From: JADJLQ01 sp038251405
Lineage (GTDB): Bacteria; Bacteroidota; Bacteroidia; Chitinophagales; Saprospiraceae
Assembly: GCA_038251405.1 (NCBI GenBank)
Contig: JBBSBH010000009.1
Span: forward strand, 62,001 to 126,000
DNA: 64,000 nt
Reading direction: 5' to 3'
A program made the translations under genes and the position numbers. This document shows, piece after piece, positions 8,942 to 18,569 of this stretch; positions within the stretch are counted from its first letter, which is position 1; the number at the start of each line of letters is the position of its first letter. Below the pieces are notes generated by a model. It saw only the letters and a list, made by a program, of their open reading frames with translations, was not told the origin of the DNA and made no database searches.

Positions 8942-10522
8942 ATGAATGATAGAATGAAAAAATTACTTTGTTACTCGTTACTGCTAACTCTTGTAATTCG
9001 TTTACATGCTCAAAAGCAAGTAGACATTTGCATCTATGGTGGTACCAGTGCCGGTGTAATAGCAGCTTATTCTGCATCAAGACTGGGCATGAAAGTTTTA
9101 TTAATAGAGCCAGGAAACCATTTGGGAGGGCTTTCTTCCGGAGGATTGGGACAAACGGACATTGGTAATAAAATTGCTATTACAGGATTGTCTCGTGATT
9201 TTTATAAACGTATTGGTAGACATTATGGAGTAGAAGAGCAATGGATATTTGAACCTCATGTAGCCGAAGAAATATTTAATCAATACATCGCAGAAGCAAC
9301 TATAGAAGTATGGTATAATAAAATAATCTCCTCTGCAAATAAATACAAAGGAAATATCACGCAAATAAAAGTGGTAAGTACAAAGAATGATAGCAAATTA
9401 TCTCAGACTATTAAAGCAAGAATGTATATTGACTGTAGCTATGAAGGTGATATGATGGCTAAGGCGGGAGTAAGCTTTACTATAGGGCGCGAATCAAATA
9501 GTCAATATGGCGAAACTTACAATGGGGTACAGCTTTTAGAGAAACATCAATTTCCTGATAGTATAGACCCTTATAAAATTCCTGGCAAGCCCGGGAGTGG
9601 TTTACTTTGGGGCATACAAGACACCCGGCTTTTGTCTACCGGATCAGCCGATAAATCTGTGCAAGCTTACAATTTCAGATTATGCCTTTCTACGGATAAG
9701 AATAATTGGGTGCCAATAGAAAAACCGAGCAGCTATGACTCTACTATGTATGATTTACTTTTGCGACAAATAGCTATTACAAAACCGCAAGAGCTCAACT
9801 GGCAACTAATGCATATACAGCCAATGCCGAATCATAAAACAGATATCAATAATAACGGGGGTTTTTCTACAGACATGATTGGCAGTAATTTCCAATATGC
9901 AGAAGCAGATTATAACACTAGAAAAGCTATCATCGCCAAGCATGAAAACTATACAAAAGGTCTACTGTATTTTATTGGTAACGATCCAAGGATGCCGGTT
10001 CACCTTCAGGAAGAAATGAAACGCTATGGGTATCCCAAAGATGAATATATAGACCATGACCATTTTACGCCCCAGCTCTACATTCGTGAAGCCAGGCGCA
10101 TGATAGGCAGTTATGTAATGCGACAACAAAATTGCCAGGGTATAGAGCGGGTAAGTGACAGCATTGGACTCGCAGCATATACTATGGATTCACATAATTG
10201 TCAACGATTAATAGTAAATGGTATGGTAAAAAACGAGGGCGATGTACAAATAGGTGGCTTTGGTCCTTATCCAATTTCTTACCGGGCGATTATTCCAAAA
10301 AAGGACGATTGCACCAATCTATTGGTCCCAGTATGTCTATCAGCTACTCATATTGCTTATGGCTCTATTCGTATGGAACCCGTATTTATGGTATTAGCGC
10401 AGTCAGCCGCTCTTGCAGCAAGTCTTGCCATAGTGAATAAGCAAACCGTGCAGAAGGTGAATGTATTGAAATTGCAATATATACTTAGATCAGATCCTTT
10501 ATTAGAGCATACACGATGGTAA
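8942..10522 (+). CDS. exported FAD-dependent oxidoreductase (FAD_oxidored family)
   Basis: 526 residues with a signal peptide (about 1-22, ending LHAQ). The dinucleotide-binding motif CIYGGTSAGVIAAYSASRLG starts near residue 29, and the second FAD contact PGNHLGGLSSGG follows. These place it in the FAD_oxidored family, often called xanthan lyase-like, found in exported carbohydrate-related loci of Bacteroidota and Planctomycetes. The substrate is unknown. A TATATTTA box at 8923-8930 may be the -7 element. The gene ends 23 bp before the stop of rny on the other strand. Confidence 0.85.
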   Translation: MNDRMKKLLCYSLLLTLVIRLHAQKQVDICIYGGTSAGVIAAYSASRLGMKVLLIEPGNHLGGLSSGGLGQTDIGNKIAITGLSRDFYKRIGRHYGVEEQWIFEPHVAEEIFNQYIAEATIEVWYNKIISSANKYKGNITQIKVVSTKNDSKLSQTIKARMYIDCSYEGDMMAKAGVSFTIGRESNSQYGETYNGVQLLEKHQFPDSIDPYKIPGKPGSGLLWGIQDTRLLSTGSADKSVQAYNFRLCLSTDKNNWVPIEKPSSYDSTMYDLLLRQIAITKPQELNWQLMHIQPMPNHKTDINNNGGFSTDMIGSNFQYAEADYNTRKAIIAKHENYTKGLLYFIGNDPRMPVHLQEEMKRYGYPKDEYIDHDHFTPQLYIREARRMIGSYVMRQQNCQGIERVSDSIGLAAYTMDSHNCQRLIVNGMVKNEGDVQIGGFGPYPISYRAIIPKKDDCTNLLVPVCLSATHIAYGSIRMEPVFMVLAQSAALAASLAIVNKQTVQKVNVLKLQYILRSDPLLEHTRW

Positions 10523-10545
10523 GAAAGTATGGATACCATTATTCA

Positions 10546-12207
10546 TTACCTCGCTATCGCCGTTGCCCGCTTCTCCCGTATCACAGTAACTCTAACCTGA
10601 CCCGGATATTGCATTTCATCCTGGATTTTTTGTGAAATCAGGAAGGCTAATTCATCTGCATAATTATCTGATACTTTTTCACTTTCCACGATCACTCTGA
10701 GCTCGCGACCAGCTTGCAATGCATATGCTTTTTGCACCCCGTCATATGACATGGCAAGGTCTTCCAGCTCGCCGATTCGCTTCAGGTAAGACTCGAGTAT
10801 CTCTCTTCTGGCACCTGGTCTTGCACCCGATATAGCGTCACACGCCTGCACTATCGGAGAAATGATGCTGTTCATTTCTATTTCATCATGATGAGCTCCC
10901 ACGGCATTAATAATAGCGGGATGTTCGTTGTGTTTTTCGCATAGCTTCATACCCAGGATAGCATGTGAAAGTTCGCTATCTTCTTCACTTACTTTACCTA
11001 TATCGTGCAACAAGCCAGCACGCTTAGCCAATTTGACCAATTTTGTATTTAATCCAAGTTCTGCACACATAGTGGCGCAGAGATTAGCTGTTTCAATGGA
11101 GTGCTTCAATAGGTTTTGACCGTAGGAAGATCGGAATCTCATACGACCAACCATCCATACCAAATAAGGATCAAGACCATGAATATCCAGATCGATTACA
11201 GTACGCTCCCCTATTTCTCTTATTTGCTCTTCCAGTTGTTTTTTGACTTTAGCAACGACTTCTTCAATACGCGCAGGGTGAATCCTGCCATCGGCAACAA
11301 GTCTTTGCAATGCCAATCGGCATATTTCTCTTCTGATGGGATCAAAGCTGGAGATTACTATTGCCTCAGGGGTATCATCCACTACTATTTCCGCACCAGT
11401 AGCGGCTTCCAGAGCTCGAATATTTCGACCCTCTCGACCAATGATTTGTCCTTTTACATCATCGTTCTCCAAATGGAATACAGATACGGTATTTTCAATG
11501 GTATACTCAGAAGCCATTCTTTGAATAGTCTGAATCACTATTTTTTTGGCTTCTTTATTGGCATTCACTTTAGCCTGTTCTACGGCATCTTTTACATGAG
11601 ACATAGCTTCCGTCTCGGCTTTTGCACGAATAGTTTCTATTAATTGTTCCTTGGCTTGCTGCTCAGATAGCTTTGAAATATTTTCTAACGCTTTGATTTG
11701 CTTTTCTGTAGAGGCATCTAATTCTTCTTTCCTCTTACTTACTATCTTGAGTTGTTTCTCCAGATTTTCACGCAGCGCATTTAATTCGCTTTCTCTTGTC
11801 TCGATGGTCTCGGCTTTTAATTTAAAATCCTGAAGTTTTCTCTTCAGATCATTTTCAATATTTACCACCGACATCTCTCTTTCTTTCATCTCCACTACGT
11901 GTGAAGTTTTCTCTTTCTCAAATTCAGAACGTTTACTATTAAAATGATCTTTGGTTTCCTGAATTTTCTTTTGTTTGATTTGCTCATTTTTACCTTCCGC
12001 TTTAGACAAAACTTTTTCGGCATTTAATTCAGCTTCATCCGTAATTCTTTTGGCAGCTATTTTAGCTTGTTCAATGATCAAATCAGATTTTTGATTTGAG
12101 TTTTGTATTAGTTTTTGCTGTGATTTTTTATTGAGATTATTTAAAAGTACATAAGCTCCTCCGCCTCCTCCCAGCAATCCGGCGATTAATGCTACAATCC
12201 ATTCCAT
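10546..12207 (-). CDS. rny: ribonuclease Y
   Basis: 553 residues in the standard order: an N-terminal membrane anchor (about 1-22), a long coiled coil (about 25-230), a KH domain with IIGREGRN at 255-262, and an HD domain with HDIGK at 401-405. This membrane-bound endoribonuclease starts mRNA decay. It is the last gene of a minus-strand operon after a coiled-coil protein and zapA, with 53 bp between zapA and its start. Length and motifs are complete. Confidence 0.97.
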   Translation of the reverse strand: MEWIVALIAGLLGGGGGAYVLLNNLNKKSQQKLIQNSNQKSDLIIEQAKIAAKRITDEAELNAEKVLSKAEGKNEQIKQKKIQETKDHFNSKRSEFEKEKTSHVVEMKEREMSVVNIENDLKRKLQDFKLKAETIETRESELNALRENLEKQLKIVSKRKEELDASTEKQIKALENISKLSEQQAKEQLIETIRAKAETEAMSHVKDAVEQAKVNANKEAKKIVIQTIQRMASEYTIENTVSVFHLENDDVKGQIIGREGRNIRALEAATGAEIVVDDTPEAIVISSFDPIRREICRLALQRLVADGRIHPARIEEVVAKVKKQLEEQIREIGERTVIDLDIHGLDPYLVWMVGRMRFRSSYGQNLLKHSIETANLCATMCAELGLNTKLVKLAKRAGLLHDIGKVSEEDSELSHAILGMKLCEKHNEHPAIINAVGAHHDEIEMNSIISPIVQACDAISGARPGARREILESYLKRIGELEDLAMSYDGVQKAYALQAGRELRVIVESEKVSDNYADELAFLISQKIQDEMQYPGQVRVTVIREKRATAIAR

Positions 12208-12260
12208 AGCGATGGTGTTTGTTTAATAAAATTGGTTAATAAAAAATAGGAAACTCCAAC

Positions 12261-12536
12261 TTATACCAGGGTATCGGAGAGAACATGATCCATAGCGTCC
12301 AGTTTTTCCTGAATCTCTGGTGTAATGCTCTCCACCCTTGCCTCATAAAGTTTAACTGCAAAAGTAAGTAAGGCCATAGCCATACAATCTTGCCTGTCTT
12401 TTTGGGGAAAAGAAATATGCAATGACTTCAAAGTCTCATTTATTTCATCTACAATCCTGTTCATAGAATCAGCATCCGTTTCATTAACCTGTAATGAATA
12501 TTGACGACCTTCTATGATTATTTGTATTGACTTCAT
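12261..12536 (-). CDS. zapA: cell division protein ZapA
   Basis: 91 residues. The N-terminal beta-rich part (IQIIIEGRQYSLQV) and the helical tail with DRQDCMAMALLTFAVKLYE match the small ZapA family, which bundles FtsZ filaments. The gene lies 4 bp after an upstream coiled-coil gene and before rny on the same strand, a neighbourhood that recurs in Bacteroidota. Confidence 0.88.
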   Translation of the reverse strand: MKSIQIIIEGRQYSLQVNETDADSMNRIVDEINETLKSLHISFPQKDRQDCMAMALLTFAVKLYEARVESITPEIQEKLDAMDHVLSDTLV

Positions 12537-12540
12537 ACCT

Positions 12541-12834
12541 CTATCCCAGGTTTTTGACCAAATCTATACATTGATCTACTTGCTTGACATATTGATCCAA
12601 TGTATTTTCAAGCTTTCGATGACTCATTTGGGGCGAATCATTTTGGGCAGTGAATAAATTTCGCTGGTCTTCAAACTCTCTTATGATTTTCTCTCTGAGT
12701 TTAAGTTCCTTATTAAGTTTGTTGTTTTCATCGTGAAGCAATTTATTTTCCTGTCGAAGTAATTCAACTTTTTGAGCTACTAATCTTACCTTCTCTTCTA
12801 ATCGATCGATAATGGCAGGGATTGCTTTCACCAT
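12541..12834 (-). CDS. small coiled-coil protein, possible ZapB-like partner of ZapA
   Basis: 97 residues, almost entirely a predicted coiled coil from residue 8 to about 70, with leucine heptads (IIDRLEEKVRLVAQKVELLRQ, in parts). No named domain is visible. Its position 4 bp before zapA and its shape suggest a divisome partner comparable in form to ZapB or the ZapA-associated coiled-coil proteins. This is inference from context. It heads the zapA-rny operon. Confidence 0.7.
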   Translation of the reverse strand: MVKAIPAIIDRLEEKVRLVAQKVELLRQENKLLHDENNKLNKELKLREKIIREFEDQRNLFTAQNDSPQMSHRKLENTLDQYVKQVDQCIDLVKNLG

Positions 12835-13127
12835 TCAAATATATAAATTTTAATTAATACATAAATTTTTGCTTTTCTGCTTCATAACTAATTTATTGCA
12901 ATTATTTGGCAGTAAAACAAAAATCTTGATTAAACGATTACTGTTTCACCAAGAATTTTCAAATATAAGGCTTATTATCAAATGGTTAGATGTATTTTTT
13001 TACAAAATGAATTTAACTTCATTTAAGGCTTTAATGGACATCTTTGAAATATAAATAGCTCTTTCTAATTTTAGCCTTTGATAATTGCTTAAAAATGCAG
13101 AAATTAGAATTTTTAAAAAATAAATGC

Positions 13128-14045
13128 ATGATCAAGCGACGCGATTTTATCAAAAACACTTCTTTAGGGACTATTGCTATTTCTGCTGGAGGTGATATTT
13201 CATCTATTCTATCAAAAAAGAAGCCCCACATTCTTAGTCTTCAACTATATTCAGTGAGAGATGCCATGGGTAAAGATCCTAAAGGAACTATTAAGGCATT
13301 GTCCAAAATTGGTTATAAAGATTGTGAGCATGCCAGTTATAATAATGCGAAAAGACAATTTTATGGATATGCTCCGGCTGATTGGAAGATGATATTAAAA
13401 GATAATGGAATGACCATGAAAAGTGGGCATACTGTTTTTGGAAAAGATCATTATAATATGTCTACCAAAGAAGTTACTGATCTTTGGAAAACAACCGTAG
13501 AAGATGCTGTGCAAGTGGGTCAAGAGTACATCATCAGCCCTTCATTAGATATCAATCTTCGTAAGAAATTAGATGATTTGAAAAAATTCCTCGAAGGATT
13601 TAATGCTGCAGGAGCATATTGTAAAGGCCAAGGTATTAAATATGGATACCACAATCATGATTTTGAATTTAATTCCATACTTGAAGGTGAACTAGTGATG
13701 GACATTATAATGAAAAATACTGATCCTAACCTGGTAGCTCAACAAATAGATATTGGCAATATGTATAATGGCGGTGGAAAAGCTATGGATTTCTTGAAAA
13801 AATATCCTACCAGGTACGAGCTTATGCACGTGAAAGACGAAATAAAAAGTGCACATAATGCAAACGATCATTATGAAAGCGCAATATTAGGGACAGGAAT
13901 AATCGGAGTAAAAGACATAATTAAATATGCTCGTAAGCACAACAACACATTTTACCTCATCATTGAGCAGGAATCTTACCAGGGTATGGATCCCGTCGAT
14001 TCTATGAAAAAAGATTATGATATCATGAAGTCCTGGGGTTATTAA
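13128..14045 (+). CDS. exported sugar phosphate isomerase/epimerase-like TIM-barrel protein
   Basis: 305 residues from the ATG at 13128. An in-frame ATG at 13095 would only add 11 residues before the signal. The N-terminus (MIKRRDFIKNTSLG) resembles a Tat signal. The rest matches the AP_endonuc_2/xylose isomerase-like TIM barrel: HNHDFEF near residue 179, QIDIGNMY near 206 and HVKDE near 234 supply the usual metal ligands. Such proteins are common near exported oxidoreductases in this phylum. The substrate is unknown. It is monocistronic and divergent from the zapA operon. Confidence 0.83.
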   Translation: MIKRRDFIKNTSLGTIAISAGGDISSILSKKKPHILSLQLYSVRDAMGKDPKGTIKALSKIGYKDCEHASYNNAKRQFYGYAPADWKMILKDNGMTMKSGHTVFGKDHYNMSTKEVTDLWKTTVEDAVQVGQEYIISPSLDINLRKKLDDLKKFLEGFNAAGAYCKGQGIKYGYHNHDFEFNSILEGELVMDIIMKNTDPNLVAQQIDIGNMYNGGGKAMDFLKKYPTRYELMHVKDEIKSAHNANDHYESAILGTGIIGVKDIIKYARKHNNTFYLIIEQESYQGMDPVDSMKKDYDIMKSWGY

Positions 14046-14104
14046 TTAATACAACAGAAGTCCTCCACCTTTGGAAATAATCATGATCAACTCAATTACG
14101 TTCT

Positions 14105-15595
14105 TCATGACAATCCGAGTATTGATGATGTTCTAGCTCTGCTTTTGATCAAATACTCCTCATTTTCCGGGATATTTTGATAAAAACCTGGTACTAATAG
14201 TTCCAATGTTTCTTTCCATTCCTTTGACTGCAATTGTTCGGGAAAACATTTTTTTAATAAATCCAGCATAATAGCTACTGCAGTAGATGCTCCAGGCGAA
14301 GCTCCTAATAATCCTGCCAAAGTATGATCATTAGTATAGATCAATTCTGTACCAAATTCCAGCACACCGTGCCCATATTCATCTTTTTTAATGACCTGTA
14401 CCCGCTGACCAGCAACTACTAACTCCCAGTCTTCAGCCTGGGCGGATGGATAATACTCTTTAAGTCCAATCATTTTTTCTTCGAAAGTCATTCGAACCTG
14501 GTCAATCAAATATCTTGTCAAAGGAATATTATGTAAACCAGTTTCAATAATGGGAAGCATATTATCAAAATCAATAGACTCTGGAAAGTCCAAACCCGAA
14601 CCATGTTTTAAAAATTTAGTACTAAACCCTGCATAAGGCCCAAATAATAGTTCTCTTTTGCCATTAATAAACCTGGTATCTAAATGCGGCACGCTCATAG
14701 GTGGAGTTCCGATTTTGGCTTTCCCGTATACTTTGGCTCTATGCTGAGCGATTACCTTTTCATTTTTACACCAAAGCCATTTACCACCAATAGGGAAACC
14801 CCCAAATCCATCAATCTCATCTATTCGAGCTTTATTCAACAGCCTTAAGGCTCCTCCACCGGCACCGACAAAAACAAAGTTTGCGTTAATAAATATCTTT
14901 TCTTTTAGAAGTAAATTTTCAACTTCCAACTCCCAGAGATCTCCTGATCTATCAATATCCAATACCTGATGATGGAGAAACAAAGCTGTATTTTCCTGTG
15001 CTTTTAAATATGAAAATAAATTTTGAGTCAGCTTGCCAAAATTTACATCTGTCCCAAGATTCATTTTAGTAGCTGCTATAGGTTCATCCAGGTTTCGTGA
15101 TTGCATCATGAGTGGAACCCAGGCTTTTAGCTCTTTTATGTCAGAGGTAAATCCCATGTTTCTAAATAAGTGATGATCAGAAAGTGCCTGATATCTTTTA
15201 AAAAGGAATTCAACATCGTTTTCTTCGGTTACGAAACTGTGATGAGGAACTGGAGAAATGAAATCATTTGAAAATAATTTGTTTTCAACAGCAAAAGCCC
15301 AAAACTCCTTTGACAATTCAAATTGAGAACAGATGTTGACCGCCTTGCTGATATTGACTATGCCATTCGAAGTGATAGGAGTATAATTTAACTCACAAAA
15401 ACCTGAATGTCCTGTACCTGCATTATTCCATGCACTTGAGCTTTCATCGGCTACCAATTCGAGTCTTTCAAAGATATAAATGCTAGAATGGGGCATTAAA
15501 CTCTTGAGAAAAACTCCTAAAGTAGCTGACATGATTCCGCCGCCGATCAAAGCAATATCTATTTTGGGAATAGGTTTCATCATTTTCAATGTCAA
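14105..15595 (-). CDS. mqo: malate:quinone oxidoreductase
   Basis: 496 residues, the usual size. The FAD-binding fold begins at residue 12 (DIALIGGGIMSATLG), and family segments include SSAWNNAGTGHSGFCELNYTP (in parts), GFPIGGKWLWC and LLGASPGASTAVAIMLDLL. Mqo is a peripheral membrane flavoenzyme that oxidises malate to oxaloacetate and passes electrons to quinone. The gene stands alone. It converges with the epimerase gene and its start faces the D-aminoacylase gene. Confidence 0.95.
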   Translation of the reverse strand: MTLKMMKPIPKIDIALIGGGIMSATLGVFLKSLMPHSSIYIFERLELVADESSSAWNNAGTGHSGFCELNYTPITSNGIVNISKAVNICSQFELSKEFWAFAVENKLFSNDFISPVPHHSFVTEENDVEFLFKRYQALSDHHLFRNMGFTSDIKELKAWVPLMMQSRNLDEPIAATKMNLGTDVNFGKLTQNLFSYLKAQENTALFLHHQVLDIDRSGDLWELEVENLLLKEKIFINANFVFVGAGGGALRLLNKARIDEIDGFGGFPIGGKWLWCKNEKVIAQHRAKVYGKAKIGTPPMSVPHLDTRFINGKRELLFGPYAGFSTKFLKHGSGLDFPESIDFDNMLPIIETGLHNIPLTRYLIDQVRMTFEEKMIGLKEYYPSAQAEDWELVVAGQRVQVIKKDEYGHGVLEFGTELIYTNDHTLAGLLGASPGASTAVAIMLDLLKKCFPEQLQSKEWKETLELLVPGFYQNIPENEEYLIKSRARTSSILGLS

Positions 15596-15675
15596 GGTAG
15601 TAACTATCTTTATAGGAGCGCAGTTCTAATAAAAATAGATATTCGAGTCATTTGAATTTTGCTACATTTACTATT

Positions 15676-17349
15676 ATGCGCTATTTGTTATTTTTCAGTA
15701 TTGGACTGATCCTAATATCATGCAATACCAGGCCCCAAAAATTTGATACCATTATTCAAAATGGGATGTTATACGATGGCAATGGAGGAGATCCTTTTAA
15801 AGGTGACTTGGGTATAAATGGCGATACTATTGCTTTCATAGGTGATCTTTCAAAAGCAGAAGCAACCCATAAAATTGATGCAAAAGGATTAGCAGTAAGC
15901 CCCGGATTTGTCAATATGCTAAGTTGGGCGGTAGAATCGCTAATAGAAGATGGAAAAAGTGAAAGCGATATCAGGCAAGGGGTAACACTGGAGGTGTTTG
16001 GCGAAGGAGGGAGTATGGGCCCTTTAAATTCCAAAATGAAACAATCTGCGCAGGCAGATCAACCATTATTTAAATACCAGATTGATTGGAATACATTGGG
16101 TGAATACCTTCAATCACTGGAACGAAGAGGTGTCTCTTGTAATATAGCTTCATTCATCGGAGCTACTACTGTACGCACCTACGCTATGGGGGAAGATGAT
16201 CGTGATCCCACCTCCGATGAATTAAATACCATGAGAAATCTGGTGAAGGAAGCTATGGAGGAAGGCGCTTTGGGAGTGGGATCATCATTAATATATCCAC
16301 CAGCTTTTTTTGCTAAAACCAATGAATTAATAGAGCTCTGCAAAGTTGCAGGATCATATGGTGGCAGCTATATATCCCATATGCGTAGCGAAGGGAACAA
16401 ATTGCATGAAGCTGTAGATGAACTCATTACGATTGCCCGCGAAGCCAAATGCCATGCAGAAATCTATCACCTCAAGGCAGCAGGAAAAGAAAATTGGGGT
16501 AAAATGGATAGCGTAATAAAAAGAGTAGAGAGCGCTCGCGCTGAAGGACTGGATATCTCAGCCAATATGTACACCTATATAGCCGGGGCAACAGGACTCA
16601 CTGCGAGTTTCCCACCTTCATTGCAAGATGGTGGCTTTGACAAGCTTTGGAAAAAATTGCACGACAAAAAAATCAGGAGCCAAATGAGAAAAGCCATGAA
16701 CACCAATGCATCGGACTGGGAAAACTTATACTATGGATCTGGGGGTGCTGATAAAGTATTAATACTTGGATTCCGGAAGGAAGTACTTCGAAAATATATT
16801 GGAAGAACCTTAGCTGAAATAGCCAAGATGCGCCATCAATCTCCCGAAGAAGCCGCCATGGATCTGATAGTGGAAGACAGCAGTCGTATAGAAGTTGCTT
16901 ATTTCATGATGCAAGAAGAAAATCTTAAAAAACAAATTGCCGTACCATGGGTAAGTTTTGGCAGCGATGAAGGCTCTTATGCGCCAGTTGGAAAATTTAT
17001 GACCTTCAATCCACATCCCCGTGCTTATGGTAATTTTGCCAGAGTCCTTTCTAAATATGTAAGAGAAGACAAAGCGCTTACGCTTCCTGCAGCCATTTAT
17101 AAATTGAGTAAACTACCAGCTTCTAATCTAAAGATTAAAAGGCGAGGCGAACTAAAAACTGGTAATTATGCTGATGTATTAGTATTCGATCCAGAAAAAA
17201 TAAAAGACCATGCGAGTTTTGAAAAGCCCAGCCAATTTGCTACTGGAATGATCCATGTATGGGTGAATGGAGTGCAAGTCTTAAATAATGGTGAACATAC
17301 TGGAAACACACCAGGTAGATTCGTAAAAGGACCTGGATACAAGGGATAG
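15676..17349 (+). CDS. N-acyl-D-amino-acid deacylase-like amidohydrolase, lipoprotein
   Basis: The frame is open from an ATG at 15652, but the ATG at 15676 begins a lipoprotein signal (MRYLLFFSIGLILISCN), so 557 residues is preferred. The beginning (IIQNGMLYDGNGGDPFKGDLGI) and the end (KTGNYADVLVFDPEKI) form the composite beta domain of D-aminoacylase/dihydroorotase-like amidohydrolases. SHMRSEG and the EIYHLKAAG segment carry metal ligands. The usual first HxH is replaced by NMLSW near residue 83, so the metal site may be variant. It probably hydrolyses an amide in the envelope. Confidence 0.85.
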   Translation: MRYLLFFSIGLILISCNTRPQKFDTIIQNGMLYDGNGGDPFKGDLGINGDTIAFIGDLSKAEATHKIDAKGLAVSPGFVNMLSWAVESLIEDGKSESDIRQGVTLEVFGEGGSMGPLNSKMKQSAQADQPLFKYQIDWNTLGEYLQSLERRGVSCNIASFIGATTVRTYAMGEDDRDPTSDELNTMRNLVKEAMEEGALGVGSSLIYPPAFFAKTNELIELCKVAGSYGGSYISHMRSEGNKLHEAVDELITIAREAKCHAEIYHLKAAGKENWGKMDSVIKRVESARAEGLDISANMYTYIAGATGLTASFPPSLQDGGFDKLWKKLHDKKIRSQMRKAMNTNASDWENLYYGSGGADKVLILGFRKEVLRKYIGRTLAEIAKMRHQSPEEAAMDLIVEDSSRIEVAYFMMQEENLKKQIAVPWVSFGSDEGSYAPVGKFMTFNPHPRAYGNFARVLSKYVREDKALTLPAAIYKLSKLPASNLKIKRRGELKTGNYADVLVFDPEKIKDHASFEKPSQFATGMIHVWVNGVQVLNNGEHTGNTPGRFVKGPGYKG

Positions 17350-17477
17350 TTCAGCATTCATATTACTCCGGTTTGTCAACATGGAATATTAATAAAAGTA
17401 AGTCCCGATCCTCTAATACTAATTTAAAGCCCTACAACTGTTTACTTTTAATCAATCAAAATAAATTTGTCCTTTAC

Positions 17478-17898
17478 ATGAAGATGCTGATTTTATTATT
17501 ATTTATCGCAACTGGTTCATTTGGACAGTCTACCAAGGGTATATCCGTAGTAGACTTTATAAAAGTCAAAGATGGTCGTTTACAAGAGGCGCTTTACTAT
17601 TATGAAAATAACTGGAAAGTTTTCAGAGATATAGCGGTTCAAAAAAACATTATCAAAACATATAGTTTTTTATTGACCAAAGCCGATTCTGTAGCAAATT
17701 TTGAATATCATCCTTATAACTGAATATTCAGATAGTGCTCAATATAAACGTGGAGAAGATAAATTTCTATCCATAATTAAGGAAACCCGACCAGATGGGC
17801 CCGTATTTTTGAATACCTATGGGAGAAATGATATAATAGAAAATATTTTTTCGAAAGAGGCGGCGTCTCAATTTACAGCCAGGAGGAGAAAAAAGTAA
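17478..17898 (+). pseudogene. small exported protein gene with a frameshift
   Basis: The ATG at 17478 starts a signal peptide (MKMLILLLFIATGSFGQ) and about 76 residues that end at a TGA near 17721. The next frame, open to 17898, continues the same protein. Removing one A from GAATATC at 17703-17709 joins the two parts as ...SVANFDIILITEYSD.... The joined product of about 140 residues looks like one exported protein of unknown function. It is either a recent pseudogene or a sequencing error. A TAAATTTG box at 17462-17469 resembles a -7 promoter element. Confidence 0.7.
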
Positions 17899-17926
17899 TA
17901 ATAAATTTAAATTAGATAAACTTAGT

Positions 17927-18496
17927 TCAAAATTGAACTGGTAATTCCACTTTTGTGGTATCCCATAATATTTGTAAAATAGCTTCCCGATCACTACTTC
18001 CTTTCATGCATCGAATAGTAAAATTTTCAATATTTTCTTCAGCTTTACTAGTAGGTACAGATACACTCAATAGATCATTTGCTTCATTATAACTGTAAGC
18101 TCCCCATGAATCTAAATCGGAGTTGAATATTATGGTCCATTGCTTTTCTTCAGGAATAGCGAAAAGTGAATATGTGCCTGCTGACAGCTTTTTACCCTGA
18201 ATAGTAACATCCTGGTAAAATTTGATTTCGGTCGATTCATTAGCTCCTAAACGCCATACTTTGCTATAAGGCACCAATTTGCCAAATATCTCGCGTTCCT
18301 TTTTGGCTGGCCTGCTGTAGGTCACTCTGATAAAGGCTTTGTCACCCACTTTCTCAGGAGCAAATTTTCGATCATGTGCAAAATTGTCAGGATAGTAGGC
18401 TCTATCCATTGGACTTTTATCTAAACTAATTGGTTTTTGAGCTAAACAGAGAGAACAAAATAGGAGGCAGGTGATAAAAGCAATTATATTTTTCAT
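17927..18496 (-). CDS. DUF2911 exported protein
   Basis: 189 residues with a signal peptide (about 1-19, LCLAQ). The core has the DUF2911 pattern: VTYSRPAKKEREIFG, VPYSKVWRLGANESTEIKF (in parts), GTYSLFAIP and WGAYSYNEANDLL. DUF2911 proteins are common exported proteins of Bacteroidota with no known activity. The gene converges with the frameshifted gene. Confidence 0.9.
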   Translation of the reverse strand: MKNIIAFITCLLFCSLCLAQKPISLDKSPMDRAYYPDNFAHDRKFAPEKVGDKAFIRVTYSRPAKKEREIFGKLVPYSKVWRLGANESTEIKFYQDVTIQGKKLSAGTYSLFAIPEEKQWTIIFNSDLDSWGAYSYNEANDLLSVSVPTSKAEENIENFTIRCMKGSSDREAILQILWDTTKVELPVQF

Positions 18497-18569
18497 GGTT
18501 TGTAAATTTAAATGAAGGCGAAATTTCCACTATTGACTTCACAAATCTATCACAAACTTAGGTAGAATA

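Noticed and set aside
11116..11643. 175-codon plus-strand frame opposite rny
   Set aside because: It overlaps the well-conserved KH and HD coding region of rny and its product shows no domain.
12836..12843. TATATTTG on the minus strand as promoter of the coiled-coil/zapA/rny operon
   Set aside because: It ends one or two bases before the ATG, so transcription would start inside the gene.
17701..17898. Separate 65-codon gene
   Set aside because: It continues the protein of the upstream frame after a one-base shift and has no start context or signal of its own.
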